Positions 1 to 7,953 of a DNA stretch of 64,000 nucleotides are shown in pieces. Under the pieces are notes generated by a model that was not told the DNA's origin, made no database searches, and saw nothing but the letters and a program-made list of their open reading frames with translations. This DNA is from Prochlorococcus sp. AG-388-A04 (GTDB lineage: Bacteria; Cyanobacteriota; Cyanobacteriia; PCC-6307; Cyanobiaceae): assembly GCA_003279935.1 (NCBI GenBank), contig QCGL01000003.1, positions 1 through 64,000 on the forward strand, given 5' to 3'. The position numbers and the translations under genes are program-made. Position 1 is the stretch's first letter; every line of letters begins with the position of its first letter.

Positions 1-647
1 ACCAAGGTGATGGCCTACCTAAAACTAATAAAGACGATTTACTTTTAATAATGGGTGGACCAATGGGAGTCAAAGATATTGGGAGCTCAAAATATCCATG
101 GCTAAAAAAAGAAAGCGATTTTATAAAGTCAGAATTAAAAAAAAAGACAAGTATTATAGGAGTTTGCTTAGGAGCTCAGTTATTAGCAAACGCAGCAGGA
201 GGAGATGTCGAAATTTTAAAACAAGGATCTCCTCCTAAACCTTTACCAGAAATTGGATGGTCTCAAGTTTTTTTTAATCAATCAAATAATGACTTAAAGA
301 AATTTTGTGGAACTCCTTTTCATGTCCTGCATTGGCATGGCGATAGAATTTTATTACCAAAAAATGCCGAACTAATAGCAAGTAGTATTCGTTGTAAAGA
401 GCAATTTTTTAAGATTGGGGATTTAGCTTACGGTTTACAATTCCATGTCGAGTTAAATAAGGAAATGACCGAAAGATGGATAAATGAGGATAAATTATTT
501 ATAACCAAAGGATTAGGTCCAAAGGGTCAGTCAATTCTAAGGGAGGAGGATAAACAGTATGGAGAAAAAACAATCTTAAAAAGAAAGGAATTTATAAATA
601 AACTTTTTAATTTACTAAGCAAACAAAAAAGCCCCGTAACTTCATGA
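1..647 (+). CDS. Class I glutamine amidotransferase, 5' end outside window
   Basis: This is a glutaminase-type amidotransferase of the GMP-synthase-like class, which releases ammonia from glutamine for an unknown acceptor. The reading frame is open from base 3 into the ORF-track start at 51, so the true start lies left of the window and the listed Met is internal. The nucleophile elbow GVCLGAQL carries the Cys, and GLQFHVE carries the His-x-Glu pair of the triad. HWHGD in between is typical of the GuaA-like subgroup. The gene stands alone before a short non-coding gap. Its specific substrate cannot be told from the sequence. Confidence 0.85.
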   Translation, partial: QGDGLPKTNKDDLLLIMGGPMGVKDIGSSKYPWLKKESDFIKSELKKKTSIIGVCLGAQLLANAAGGDVEILKQGSPPKPLPEIGWSQVFFNQSNNDLKKFCGTPFHVLHWHGDRILLPKNAELIASSIRCKEQFFKIGDLAYGLQFHVELNKEMTERWINEDKLFITKGLGPKGQSILREEDKQYGEKTILKRKEFINKLFNLLSKQKSPVTS

Positions 648-681
648 GAAACAGAGCTTTTAATATTTATTTAGGTTGTTT

Positions 682-804
682 TTATATAAATCTATTAATA
701 ATAAAACCTTTCTTCTTTATTAAAGAATAAGAGACCAATGAACAGGTTGTAGATACTGATTTCACGGTCTCTTTTGTAACCGTAATTTTCGGTAGATACG
801 ACAA
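682..804 (-). CDS. Possible 40-residue peptide with perfect Shine-Dalgarno
   Basis: A TTG-started frame (MSYLPKITVT...) of 40 codons follows AAAGGAGGTGA at ideal spacing, one of the strongest ribosome-binding sites in the window. The peptide is Ser/Thr/Lys rich with no recognisable domain. A hairpin with AGAGACC/GGTCTCT arms lies inside the frame, so the locus could instead be a structured RNA. The call rests on the Shine-Dalgarno sequence and on the frame staying open between two larger genes. Confidence 0.35.
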   Translation of the reverse strand: MSYLPKITVTKETVKSVSTTCSLVSYSLIKKKGFIINRFI

Positions 805-938
805 TGAATCACCTCCTTTACTAATATTTTCTTTAACATAACCAAGATGATTAAATAAAGAAACTATATATATTAAAATTTAAAGCTTTTTTAACAAATC
901 ATTTTTTATAAGCCAGAGTTCAAGTAAATAAGTTAAAT

Positions 939-1604
939 CTACCAAGGCAAAATCTCTCCATTAGTATGCCAAAATGTCCCAGTATTATTTTTATTAAGAG
1001 AGTCGATACGTTTTAACAGTCCATTTGCGGATTCTTCTGTAGATATACCATTTTTTGTAAATCCAGTCATACGAGTACTTACTAAGCCTGGATGCAAAAT
1101 AGCAACATAAACATCTTCTTTTAACAAATCTCTTGAAAGTGATTTCGCTGCCATGGATAAAGCCACTTTAGACATCCTATAACCATAGGAACTACCGGAT
1201 GAATTATCACCAATGGATCCCATTCTGCTCGTGATGAAACCAATCTTTGAATTCTTTTTTAAAAGACCTTTCAGTGCTCTAGTCATAGAAAGAGGACTTA
1301 AAGCATTTACTACAAATTGACGAATAATACTTTCATGATCAAAATTATCAATCGAATTAAATTCATAAATACCTGCATTATGAATTAAACAATCTAATTC
1401 TACCCCTGATAATGCTTGCCTTAAATTGTTGATTGAATCCTCTGAAGAAATATCGATATCTTCTTCAATTCTTACACCTAAGTTTTTTAAATCTGAAGAA
1501 GCCTCTCTACAGGTAGCTATTACCTCATCTCCTCTTTCGATAATTTGTTTACATAATTCCAATCCAATCCCTCTATTTGAGCCAGTTATGAGGTAAGTAG
1601 ACAT
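939..1604 (-). CDS. Short-chain dehydrogenase/reductase, CsgA/C-factor-like
   Basis: A classical NAD(P)-dependent SDR of about 221 residues. The N-terminal dinucleotide-binding motif TGSNRGIG is followed by the NAG motif (HNAGIY) and the catalytic YGYRMSK (YxxxK), with a conserved Ser in the SRMGS segment upstream. The C-terminal HPGLVSTRM is the usual PG motif. The proximal ATG (MSTYLITG) is preferred to the TTG six codons upstream because it places the glycine motif at the normal position. It resembles the C-factor/sniffer-type subfamily; the substrate is unknown. It is divergent from the small gene at 1709. Confidence 0.85.
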   Translation of the reverse strand: MSTYLITGSNRGIGLELCKQIIERGDEVIATCREASSDLKNLGVRIEEDIDISSEDSINNLRQALSGVELDCLIHNAGIYEFNSIDNFDHESIIRQFVVNALSPLSMTRALKGLLKKNSKIGFITSRMGSIGDNSSGSSYGYRMSKVALSMAAKSLSRDLLKEDVYVAILHPGLVSTRMTGFTKNGISTEESANGLLKRIDSLNKNNTGTFWHTNGEILPW

Positions 1605-1708
1605 ATTTTTAGATAATTTCAAATATTATAATTTCTGAAGCAATAAAATTAAAAATTAATTACTAATTCTTTTAGTGTAAAGGAAAGGATTTTAGTTATA
1701 ATTCAAAA

Positions 1709-1972
1709 ATGTCAGAAAGCAAAAGTCCATTAGACAGAATTTATAGATTAATAGCATCGCATGCTTGGATGACTGAGAACGAAGCAAAAGTATTATTAGT
1801 AATGATGTATGCATCAGGAACTAAGTCTTTAGGATTGGAGGGTAAAGGTTTAAACCAATTTATGGAAAGGTCATTAGAAAAAATGTGTTCCGATAATAAA
1901 GAAAATTTACAAGAATATCTTTTAAAAATTAAAGATAAATTTCCCAACAATGAATTACTTTCAGAAGATTAA
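1709..1972 (+). CDS. Conserved picocyanobacterial hypothetical protein
   Basis: An 87-residue soluble, mostly helical protein beginning MSESKSPLDRIYRLI, with no signal peptide or membrane segment. I do not recognise a named domain. It ends 3 bases before the next small membrane-protein gene, which suggests co-transcription. It is divergent from the SDR with about 105 bases between, enough for two promoters. Confidence 0.7.
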   Translation: MSESKSPLDRIYRLIASHAWMTENEAKVLLVMMYASGTKSLGLEGKGLNQFMERSLEKMCSDNKENLQEYLLKIKDKFPNNELLSED

Positions 1973-1975
1973 TTC

Positions 1976-2179
1976 ATGGAGATCTTAAATCAAGAATTTA
2001 CTCAAGAAATAATTAGACTTACCTGGAGAAATCCTGTTTTTATGGCTTTCGCTATAGCATTGATATGGCTAATCCCACAATTAATAATTAGAAGAATTTT
2101 GTCAGAAAATTATAAGAAAAAGAAATTAGAAAAACAAAAAGACAAGATTCGGAAGCTATACCCTAAAGCTCTTAAATAA
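1976..2179 (+). CDS. Small single-pass membrane protein
   Basis: A 67-residue protein with one clear hydrophobic segment (VFMAFAIALIWLIPQLII, about residues 19 to 36) followed by a highly basic tail rich in Lys and Arg, so the C-terminus should face the cytoplasm. It starts 3 bases after the previous stop, which suggests translational coupling. Function is unknown. Confidence 0.6.
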   Translation: MEILNQEFTQEIIRLTWRNPVFMAFAIALIWLIPQLIIRRILSENYKKKKLEKQKDKIRKLYPKALK

Positions 2180-2228
2180 AAAATTTAAGCTTCATAGTAA
2201 ATTTATAATTAGTTTGAGAGATTTTTTT

Positions 2229-2432
2229 ATGAATTATAAAATTGTAAGAATTGATGGAAAAGAAGATGATGTCACATCCCAAATTTTTTCTAACTTTGCA
2301 GATGCTTATGATTTATTAGATGAAATATATGGAGATATATGTTGTTCGGATGCTGATTATGGAGATATAATTTATTACGATATTGTAGAAGATAAGAAAA
2401 TAGAAAAAAACATACATGAAAAAGGAATTTGA
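2229..2432 (+). CDS. Small acidic hypothetical protein
   Basis: A 67-residue acidic protein (MNYKIVRIDGKEDDV...) with repeated Asp/Tyr clusters around DICCSDADYGDIIYYD. The ATG at 2229 is chosen over the upstream TTG at 2214 because GAGAG lies at ribosome-binding distance. Its last 17 bases overlap the next gene in another frame, so the two are probably coupled. No domain is recognised. Confidence 0.6.
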   Translation: MNYKIVRIDGKEDDVTSQIFSNFADAYDLLDEIYGDICCSDADYGDIIYYDIVEDKKIEKNIHEKGI

Positions 2433-2634
2433 AAATTGGGAACCTACTCATGAACAAAATATTGGAATAGTTTCAAGTGTTTATGAATTTATTAAAGAGG
2501 AACTTTCTGAGCTTCAAGAAATAACGGAATGTCCTGATTCTTTTATTTATGATTTCATTGCAAGAATCCAACATGAGTGGCATCCAGAATCATGTCACTC
2601 ATTGGCTAGGAATCACAAAAAGAATGAGAAATGA
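2416..2634 (+). CDS. Small acidic hypothetical protein
   Basis: A 72-residue acidic, helical protein (MKKEFENWEPTHEQN...) with a His/Cys-containing C-terminus (HEWHPESCHSLARNH) that could bind a metal, although this is only suggestive. It overlaps the preceding gene by 17 bases. Function is unknown. Confidence 0.6.
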   Translation: MKKEFENWEPTHEQNIGIVSSVYEFIKEELSELQEITECPDSFIYDFIARIQHEWHPESCHSLARNHKKNEK

Positions 2635-2734
2635 GAAAATAACTTATTAACAATTCACAAGATTAAAAAATAATACAATTATTTTACTCATTGATTTATT
2701 TTTAATATTATTCAAAATTAAATCTTTTTAAAAA

Positions 2735-2821
2735 ATGATTATTCGAATATTGGGTATAGTTTTGATTCTTGGAACTATTGCATACTATGGTTTAGTTTTA
2801 ACAGGCAATAGCACTTTATAA
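2735..2821 (+). CDS. 28-residue single-pass membrane microprotein
   Basis: An ATG frame below the ORF-track cutoff encodes MIIRILGIVLILGTIAYYG..., essentially one transmembrane helix with a short polar end. I compared it with the small photosynthetic subunits PetG, PetL, PetN, PsbM and PsbX from memory and it matches none of them clearly. It may be an uncharacterised photosynthetic or membrane microprotein. It ends 28 bases before the tryptophan-rich gene. Confidence 0.4.
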   Translation: MIIRILGIVLILGTIAYYGLVLTGNSTL

Positions 2822-2849
2822 ACTTCTTTTTTTATAAGAAAATTAACAG

Positions 2850-3056
2850 ATGAAATGGCCTCCCACAAATTGCTGGACAGCACCAAAAACAATCGAAGGA
2901 AATCGTCATTATCAAGTAAAGGCCTATGGAGGTAAAAATGACCAAAGATGGGTAGATCTATTCCCAACAAAAAACAAAAAAGATATTAAAAGGATTTCTT
3001 GGTTAACTCTAAAATCAAAATGGACTAGCGGTTGGTTGAGGCTTCCAAAAGATTGA
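2850..3056 (+). CDS. Tryptophan-rich conserved protein, TIGR02450-like
   Basis: A 68-residue protein with Trp at evenly spread positions (KWPPTNCWTAP, QRWVDLF, SWLTLKSKW, SGWLRLP). This pattern and the NCWTAP start match the small Trp-rich family known as TIGR02450, found in cyanobacteria and marine bacteria and without assigned function. No membrane segment is seen. Confidence 0.7.
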   Translation: MKWPPTNCWTAPKTIEGNRHYQVKAYGGKNDQRWVDLFPTKNKKDIKRISWLTLKSKWTSGWLRLPKD

Positions 3057-3250
3057 TAAATTTAAATTATGCCAAAAGACCCTAGGATAAATTTTAATGA
3101 TATTTTCAACTTAAAATTTTTTGATTTAAATCGTTAGTTAAATAATTAAAAAAATAGTTTATGAATAATTATCATTAACTAATTTTTGTAAAAATTCATA
3201 CTTTTATAAAAAACTCTTTCTTTTACTATCCACTAAGAAACAAATTTAAA

Positions 3251-3412
3251 ATGAAGCAAGAGCAAAATAAGAAATGGCCTAATAAAAAAATAATCCGCTC
3301 AGCAAAATTTGAAGCTAAAGAGCAATTTACTAAATCAGCATTAGAAAATTTAAAAACTGAAAAAGATAGAATTGTTAATTCATTAAAAGAATCTGGTGAA
3401 ATAGATTATTAA
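3251..3412 (+). CDS. Small basic helical protein
   Basis: A 53-residue frame (MKQEQNKKWPNKKIIRSAKFEAKEQF...) rich in Lys and Glu with strong helical or coiled-coil propensity. It is flanked by about 190 and 80 bases of non-coding DNA. The coding look (amino-acid balance, clean ATG and TAA) supports a real gene. Function is unknown. Confidence 0.45.
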   Translation: MKQEQNKKWPNKKIIRSAKFEAKEQFTKSALENLKTEKDRIVNSLKESGEIDY

Positions 3413-3494
3413 ACTTTCCAATTTTCGTAAATTTAATAAAAGACTACAGAATAAATAATTATTAACTATTATGGTTTTTTAACTATCATAAATA

Positions 3495-3614
3495 ATGGAT
3501 AAAATTTCTTTAGCTAATGCACATCTACCTCAACTGATAGGTTTAGTATTAATGTCAATTGGCTACACTTTTGGAAACAAGTTTTACCTACCTCAAGTAA
3601 ACAAAAATAATTAA
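3495..3614 (+). CDS. 39-residue membrane microprotein
   Basis: MDKISLANAHLPQLIGLVLMSIGYTFGNKFYLPQ: a short polar start, one hydrophobic segment and a polar end. It lies just upstream of the hli pair. Many Hli clusters carry such companions, but a functional link is inference. Confidence 0.4.
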   Translation: MDKISLANAHLPQLIGLVLMSIGYTFGNKFYLPQVNKNN

Positions 3615-3785
3615 CAAATAAATATAGTTTAGAGAAAAAATTTTTTTGAGTTCATGAATCTAATGTTTATATCTACACTTATGTAACAGTAATGTAATAA
3701 AATAACTAGAAAGAAATATATTTCACCTTTTTTATTACAATACGTAAATTTTATGTTACATTATTTAATAATTATTACCTTCAAA

Positions 3786-3920
3786 ATGTCGAAAATTAAA
3801 TCAGTTGAAAAAGAAAAAATTGTTGCTGAAAAACTTAATGGGAGATTTGCGATGATTGGTTTTATAGCGGCGGTTGGAGCTTATTTAACAACTGGTCAAA
3901 TTATACCTGGATTCGTTTAA
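3786..3920 (+). CDS. hli: High-light-inducible protein (Hli), multicopy type
   Basis: A 44-residue single-helix chlorophyll-binding protein of the Lhc superfamily, inserted in thylakoid membranes, where such proteins protect photosystems and carry chlorophyll during stress and repair. The signature AEKLNGRFAMIGF holds the Glu and Asn/Arg ligand set (ExxNxR). The tail TTGQIIPGFV is nearly identical to that of the hli gene at 11629, so the two are recent paralogues or transfers. It sits 4 bases before a second hli gene. A TGTTACAT element about 20 bases upstream mirrors ATGTAACA farther upstream and may be a regulatory site. Confidence 0.9.
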   Translation: MSKIKSVEKEKIVAEKLNGRFAMIGFIAAVGAYLTTGQIIPGFV

Positions 3921-3924
3921 TCTA

Positions 3925-4179
3925 ATGAGTCCACTAACTGGTTTTATAATTGTCGTTATAGCAATAACATTGCAATTTACGCTTTACACCATAAAGAGAT
4001 TACAAGAGCCTTTAGAACCTAATTTATTTGATACTCAAAAGTCCCCCAAAATGCATAACAGAGAAAAAAGTTATTGGAAAAATGCCGAAATAACCAATGG
4101 AAGGTTAGCCATGATTGGCTTATTGGCCTTAGTTGTAAATTATGGTTTTTTTGGATGGATAATACCTGGTTTTATTTAA
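3925..4179 (+). CDS. hli: High-light-inducible protein with N-terminal extension
   Basis: An 84-residue Hli protein. The C-terminal half contains NAEITNGRLAMIGLLALV, the single-helix chlorophyll-binding motif with Glu, Asn and Arg. The N-terminal half adds a separate hydrophobic segment (TGFIIVVIAITLQFTLY), so this protein probably has two membrane segments. It is 4 bases downstream of the short hli gene and surely in its operon. Both end with the same IPGF tail. Confidence 0.88.
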   Translation: MSPLTGFIIVVIAITLQFTLYTIKRLQEPLEPNLFDTQKSPKMHNREKSYWKNAEITNGRLAMIGLLALVVNYGFFGWIIPGFI

Positions 4180-4471
4180 ATAGTTAAGATTGCAAATATT
4201 GTTTAAAAAAAGCATAAAACTTATCAAGTATTCTAATATATTCCTCAAACATTAAAAATTAATTTTTTAACTTTAATTCCAATAATAGAAATTTAAAATA
4301 GTGATTCAAAATTAATCTGATTAACTGTTCATAATTTACCTAAGTTGTATATTGATAATTTAAAAACTTAATTTATTCAAATCCATTAGCAAGTTCTTCT
4401 TAACATACTAAAAGATTTGGAAGAATTCACTTGCAATCAATAAACTATTTGGGATAAAAGAATTAACAAGG

Positions 4472-4690
4472 TTAATCACAATAAACTAAACAATGATGTT
4501 TAGTAGGATGATTTGAACATTCCTTATCCCAATAACTTTTAATCAAATCTTCTGAATTTTTTTCAGTATTTTTTCTTAGGTACTCAGGAATATAAGTATA
4601 TGAAGCTAATTCTTCGTTAGCGTTATTAAAGTAGTTGTGGAAGTCATTAAAGTACTTTGGTAGAACTGTGAAAGGCGTTTGAATCTTCAT
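4472..4690 (-). CDS. Small Cys/His-tailed protein with an island paralogue
   Basis: A 72-residue soluble protein beginning MKIQTPFTVLPKYF and ending with a cysteine/histidine cluster (KECSNHPTKHHCLVYC). The 46-residue frame at 12497 shares the opening xVPYTIIPNYF and a YW...C tail, so this is a small paralogous family inside the island. The start has AGGAG at good spacing. It is the last of three minus-strand genes that probably form one transcript. Confidence 0.55.
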   Translation of the reverse strand: MKIQTPFTVLPKYFNDFHNYFNNANEELASYTYIPEYLRKNTEKNSEDLIKSYWDKECSNHPTKHHCLVYCD

Positions 4691-4703
4691 GTTTTTCTCC
4701 TAA

Positions 4704-4886
4704 TTAGTAATGAAAATAGGGAATTTCTTCTGATGTCATTGGAACAAAAGAACAAATCCCAAATTGCATGCATTCCATTTGGTCATCAGTTAAAGATCTT
4801 GAGTTTGACTCAAGAATAGTAAAAATATTTAGAAAAGAATTGACTGCATTTTGGAGCATGTGTTTATATGGATTCCCGCAAGACAT
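4704..4886 (-). CDS. Small Cys-containing hypothetical protein
   Basis: A 60-residue protein (MSCGNPYKHMLQNAVNSF...) with Cys at residue 3 and two more in MECMQFGIC. It is preceded by AAGGAGGTT, close to a perfect Shine-Dalgarno, and lies 13 bases upstream of the next minus-strand gene. No family is recognised. Confidence 0.5.
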   Translation of the reverse strand: MSCGNPYKHMLQNAVNSFLNIFTILESNSRSLTDDQMECMQFGICSFVPMTSEEIPYFHY

Positions 4887-4923
4887 GATTAACCTCCTTT
4901 TTAAGAAATGTTTTAAACCCTAG

Positions 4924-5085
4924 TTATTCAGGAATGCAATAGGGGTCACTTTTTGATTTATTGCAAAAAATAGTTTTGCGTAAATAGGCTTTTTCATATT
5001 GTTCATAAATATTTTGAGTCATAAAAACTCCAAAATAAATAACTAATACACTCAATATGATTAGCTCTAATCCCAAGTTGGTCAT
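4924..5085 (-). CDS. 53-residue single-pass membrane protein
   Basis: A frame below the ORF-track cutoff: MTNLGLELIILSVLVIYFGVF is an N-terminal membrane segment, followed by a polar tail with two Cys (FCNKSKSDPYC). A strong AAGGAGGTT precedes the ATG, as for the next gene downstream. It is probably the first gene of the three-gene minus-strand cluster 5085 to 4472. Confidence 0.5.
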   Translation of the reverse strand: MTNLGLELIILSVLVIYFGVFMTQNIYEQYEKAYLRKTIFCNKSKSDPYCIPE

Positions 5086-5552
5086 TTGATAACCTCCTTT
5101 GATTTGAGTATTTTCTAATACGTATTACTTATAAAAATCAAGCGTAAGAATACCTAAAATAATTATTAAACGTTATCTGTTAAAACTTTAGAATAAAAAA
5201 ATAAAAAGTTTGTTCATACTAAGTTTTAAATAAATCAGCATATTTGCGCATATACAAAAAAATTTATTCGTACTAACTTTAAATTATTCAAACGGAGGGA
5301 TTAGAAATGATCGATAGTCCACCAGAGAAGTTCATTAGATTGGCTTAAGCAGCCAGTTGTTTACTATTACAAATAACTAAGTTAAGAGGTTGATTACTAA
5401 ATTCAGTAGTCAATCTTTTTTTCTTTTTTAATGGAGGCTAAATAATAAAAACATCATTATATCTTTAAAAAAATGGTACAGATATGAGTACTGCTGTTGC
5501 TAATATTTGGCTTAAATGAAAAATTTCCTAATTTAATCCATAATATTTTTAA
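5086..5552 (+). other. Gene-poor stretch with a possible short transcript
   Basis: The left part should hold the promoter of the minus-strand cluster. On the plus strand a 13-codon frame (MIDSPPEKFIRLA at 5307) follows GGAGGG and is itself followed by a hairpin terminator at 5390. This looks like a short terminated transcript, either a leader peptide or a small RNA. An 11-codon ATG frame at 5484 is too short to judge. Confidence 0.3.
5390..5423 (+). terminator. Rho-independent terminator
   Basis: The arms TTGATTACT and AGTAGTCAA pair with one G-U, separated by a short loop, and are followed directly by TCTTTTTTTCTTTTTT. This ends whatever is transcribed from about 5300. Confidence 0.6.
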
Positions 5553-5759
5553 ATGTTTAAAACTATTTTTAGATTAATTTTATTAATTTTAATGGTTGGA
5601 TTTATTACTATCAGTCCAAGAACAAGATTCATAGTTGGAGTATCTCTAAAACAAATATCTTCATTTCTTTTATGGACAGTTAAATATGAAGACAGAGATA
5701 AATGGATTATGGATAAACCCAGTTGGCTTCCAACTCAAATCTTAACCCCCTCTAAATAA
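5553..5759 (+). CDS. Small membrane protein
   Basis: A 68-residue protein with a hydrophobic N-terminal segment (FRLILLILMVGFITI) and a second weak one (QISSFLLWTV), ending in a polar DKWIMDKPSWLPTQ tail. No domain is recognised. It resembles other island microproteins in length and composition. Confidence 0.5.
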   Translation: MFKTIFRLILLILMVGFITISPRTRFIVGVSLKQISSFLLWTVKYEDRDKWIMDKPSWLPTQILTPSK

Positions 5760-5867
5760 GTAATTTCTTCTAAATCTGTAAAGCAAATCCAAATAAAAGA
5801 TTAAATTTCTGAGGTTTCTTATAAAAACCATTTTATAAATATATCCGTATTAAGAATTGAAGGAACT

Positions 5868-6041
5868 ATGGAAAATAGAAAAGGCATGAAAGTAGAGCCA
5901 TTGAATTTCTTTTCAAACGATATGAAGGTAGCTAAAGATCAACTAGCTCATAATCATTTAAAGTTAACTTATCAAAGGGATTCAGTTACAGATCTAGAAC
6001 AAAAACATAAAGAATGGGCCCAAGAAGATACAGCAAGTTAA
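5868..6041 (+). CDS. 57-residue soluble hypothetical protein
   Basis: The frame MENRKGMKVEPLNFFSNDMK... starts right after AAGGAAC and ends with a polar helical tail (EQKHKEWAQEDTAS). Amino-acid use is balanced, as in real genes. No family is recognised. Confidence 0.5.
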   Translation: MENRKGMKVEPLNFFSNDMKVAKDQLAHNHLKLTYQRDSVTDLEQKHKEWAQEDTAS

Positions 6042-6145
6042 TACTTAAACGATTAGTATGTTAGACGATAGATATTTAAAATGATTAAAACTAAATATAT
6101 TATTGATAGTCTGTCTAAAATAATTAGATAACAGTTACATTTCTA

Positions 6146-6535
6146 ATGACTGATAAAGAAAAAATTATTTCATTGTTAGATGAGCTCGCATCCCCAGAAA
6201 AGATGGGTTCTTTTTTTATGAACAATGCAACTCCCGATTTTTTATTTATCAGACCAAGTGGTAATCCTATAAGTGCAAAAGGATTTGAAGAAATGATGAA
6301 CTCTGGGGATGTAGTACAAGAAAAAGCAGAAATAACAAAAATACACCGATTCGAATTTCTAAGTGATAATGTCGCAATGTGCATTTTCACTCTTGGTTCA
6401 AAATTCATTTATAAAGGGATTCCTAATGATGATTTGCCAATAGTTACTTCTATTTTCAAAAAAGTGGGTGATGTTTGGAAAATTCATTGGATGCAGAGAT
6501 CCACAGGAGATTCGAATTTATCTTTATGGGTCTAG
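6146..6535 (+). CDS. SnoaL-like/NTF2-fold protein
   Basis: A 129-residue protein with the layout of the DUF4440/SnoaL-like family: an N-terminal helix (KIISLLDELASPEKM), a GFEEMM segment, and C-terminal strands ending VGDVWKIHWMQRS, where these proteins carry a conserved Trp. Such cone-shaped dimers act as small hydrolases, isomerases or binding modules; the ligand here is unknown. Its end overlaps the next microprotein by 10 bases. Confidence 0.65.
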   Translation: MTDKEKIISLLDELASPEKMGSFFMNNATPDFLFIRPSGNPISAKGFEEMMNSGDVVQEKAEITKIHRFEFLSDNVAMCIFTLGSKFIYKGIPNDDLPIVTSIFKKVGDVWKIHWMQRSTGDSNLSLWV

Positions 6536-6615
6536 CAAAGCTAATAGCTTTATTAATGGTCCTGCTACTATTAGGAAGTTCTTTTATAGGTTTAGTTATT
6601 TACTTTATTAAATGA
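6526..6615 (+). CDS. 29-residue membrane microprotein
   Basis: MGLAKLIALLMVLLLLGSSFIGLVIYFIK is a single membrane helix. It overlaps the SnoaL-like gene by 10 bases and its TGA shares bases with the ATG of the next gene (ATGA). This two-sided overlap strongly suggests translational coupling and argues that the frame is real even though it is tiny. Confidence 0.5.
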   Translation: MGLAKLIALLMVLLLLGSSFIGLVIYFIK

Positions 6616-6815
6616 ATTCACCTACGAATTGGGAATTTTTTAAACAAGATCAAGATAAAATTATATGGGTACATATCTGTACTGAAGACTTGGATGGAAT
6701 TGCAATATCAATAAACAACTGGTGGAAAAGAAGATATCCAGATTACAAGATAAGAGTCGTTTCTAAAAATGAATTTGAACAAATAAAAAATGCCACCGAA
6801 TTACAGCAACAATAA
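6612..6815 (+). CDS. Small soluble hypothetical protein
   Basis: A 67-residue protein with a Trp-rich N-terminal half (NWEFF, IIWVH, NNWWKRRYPDY) and a polar tail. It is the third gene of the 6146 to 6815 overlapping set. No family is recognised. Confidence 0.6.
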   Translation: MNSPTNWEFFKQDQDKIIWVHICTEDLDGIAISINNWWKRRYPDYKIRVVSKNEFEQIKNATELQQQ

Positions 6816-6888
6816 AATTAATTTTTGGTAAATTTTGATGTTGAATCTTTTATTTAAAGGGCTATATTGATTCTAGAAATAATGAAAA

Positions 6889-7044
6889 ATGAACTCAGCA
6901 CTTACAAAAGTCTCGAATCTAAAAGTTAACAAAGCTTCTAAAATAGTCCTTACTCTTGCATCATCAATCTTTTTCTTATATGCATTAGGTCAAGCACCGA
7001 TTTTTAAAAATATTCTTGCAGGTGCCTTTTCTTGTTCTGGCTAA
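6889..7044 (+). CDS. 51-residue membrane microprotein
   Basis: The frame MNSALTKVSNLKVNKASK... has a basic start and one hydrophobic segment (IVLTLASSIFFLYALGQAP). It ends in FSCSG, and a hairpin terminator follows about 60 bases later. An overlapping ATG at 6882 in another frame closes after 15 codons and is less likely. Confidence 0.45.
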   Translation: MNSALTKVSNLKVNKASKIVLTLASSIFFLYALGQAPIFKNILAGAFSCSG

Positions 7045-7101
7045 AAACAATTCTGAATTTTTGGGAAAATAAAAATTCCAACATAAATAATGATTCAGAG
7101 G

Positions 7102-7136
7102 TGCTCCCAAACAGGAGCAATTAGCTCCCTTCTTTT
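7102..7136 (+). terminator. Terminator with competing hairpins
   Basis: TGCTCC-caaaca-GGAGCA and GGAGC-aatta-GCTCC share the middle GGAGC arm, so only one can form at a time. The second is followed by CTTCTTTTT and is the terminator form. The layout resembles an attenuator, although no effector is evident. Confidence 0.55.
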
Positions 7137-7316
7137 TGGAAACTATTTCCAGATATATAAGTAAATACAATAAAAGATTTTATTTAAAAATTATTAACTA
7201 TAAATAATTTCATGTCTCAAAATCCCTTTTATCTTGTGTGGAATAAAGGTTGATACTCTCTCTTTCATCTTGAAGGAGGAACTCCTAAAATTGACGCGAG
7301 TTGATTTGGTATTGCC

Positions 7317-7415
7317 ATGTCGAACGATATTAAGAAGGGAGAATCACCGTCGCAGACTGCAGATAGATTAATTTTAAAAGAGTACAGAAATAGAAAATCT
7401 AGAAATTATTCTTAG
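7317..7415 (+). CDS. 32-residue basic peptide
   Basis: MSNDIKKGESPSQTADRLILKEYRNRKSRNYS. A strong AAGGAGGA lies about 40 bases upstream in front of a competing TTG frame (26 codons, Arg-rich) that overlaps in another register, so which frame is translated is uncertain. The Lys/Arg/Asn-rich ATG frame looks more like other small proteins of the genus. Confidence 0.35.
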   Translation: MSNDIKKGESPSQTADRLILKEYRNRKSRNYS

Positions 7416-7596
7416 ACACGTTCAATTAAATTCAGAAATGATTGTAACTAATTATGCAGTCTTAATAATCTCCTCCTATTTTTAAACTATTTTTTTCAAC
7501 TAAGTAAAAAGTCCTAAATTTTCATTCTTGTACGATTGATCACTTTTCAGTTATTCAATTAATTTGCATTATGGGTTTAGTGGCAAATTGAATATT

Positions 7597-7740
7597 ATGA
7601 CCCAATCTAAGATAAGCACTCCATACGCTCAAAGACTAGCAGAAAAATTTAGAGAATCCCAGGCATACTTAAGAGCTAATGGATTTAGTAGATCAACTAA
7701 AACTCTTTATCAAGATATAGAAACCACAAACGATAAATAA
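7597..7740 (+). CDS. 47-residue basic hypothetical protein
   Basis: The frame MTQSKISTPYAQRLAEKFRESQAYLR... is a soluble, helical, basic peptide with normal codon use. No family is recognised. Confidence 0.45.
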   Translation: MTQSKISTPYAQRLAEKFRESQAYLRANGFSRSTKTLYQDIETTNDK

Positions 7741-7953
7741 TGCAATACCTCATAACTTACCGCAAATAAAATATGGCAATTATTATTGTTTAACTACAAT
7801 TACGTATATTTTGATTGGAAGTTCTTTTGGTTGTCTTTTTATATTATTTATTCCTTATTTTAATTCAAATTTAAGAGGCACAAATAATAAAAACTATAAA
7901 TTTAGTCAGAAATTTAAAATCAAACGCTAATTACTTTCACCGTTTATTAAATA

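Noticed and set aside
2785-2970. 61-residue minus-strand ORF
   Set aside because: Antisense to the Trp-rich TIGR02450-like gene and the 28-residue microprotein.
3069-3137. 22-codon ATG frame MPKDPRINFNDIFNLKFFDLNR
   Set aside because: Too short and without a convincing Shine-Dalgarno or any structural feature.
6124-6408. 94-residue minus-strand ORF opposite the SnoaL-like gene
   Set aside because: Antisense shadow; the plus frame has the family pattern and gene-like spacing.
6985-7170. 61-residue minus-strand ORF
   Set aside because: It reads through the competing-hairpin terminator and has irregular composition.
7742-7930. Open frame without start codon encoding a membrane-like segment (ITYILIGSSFGCLFILFIPYF)
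   Set aside because: No ATG, GTG or TTG precedes the hydrophobic part in frame; it may be a gene remnant but cannot be supported.
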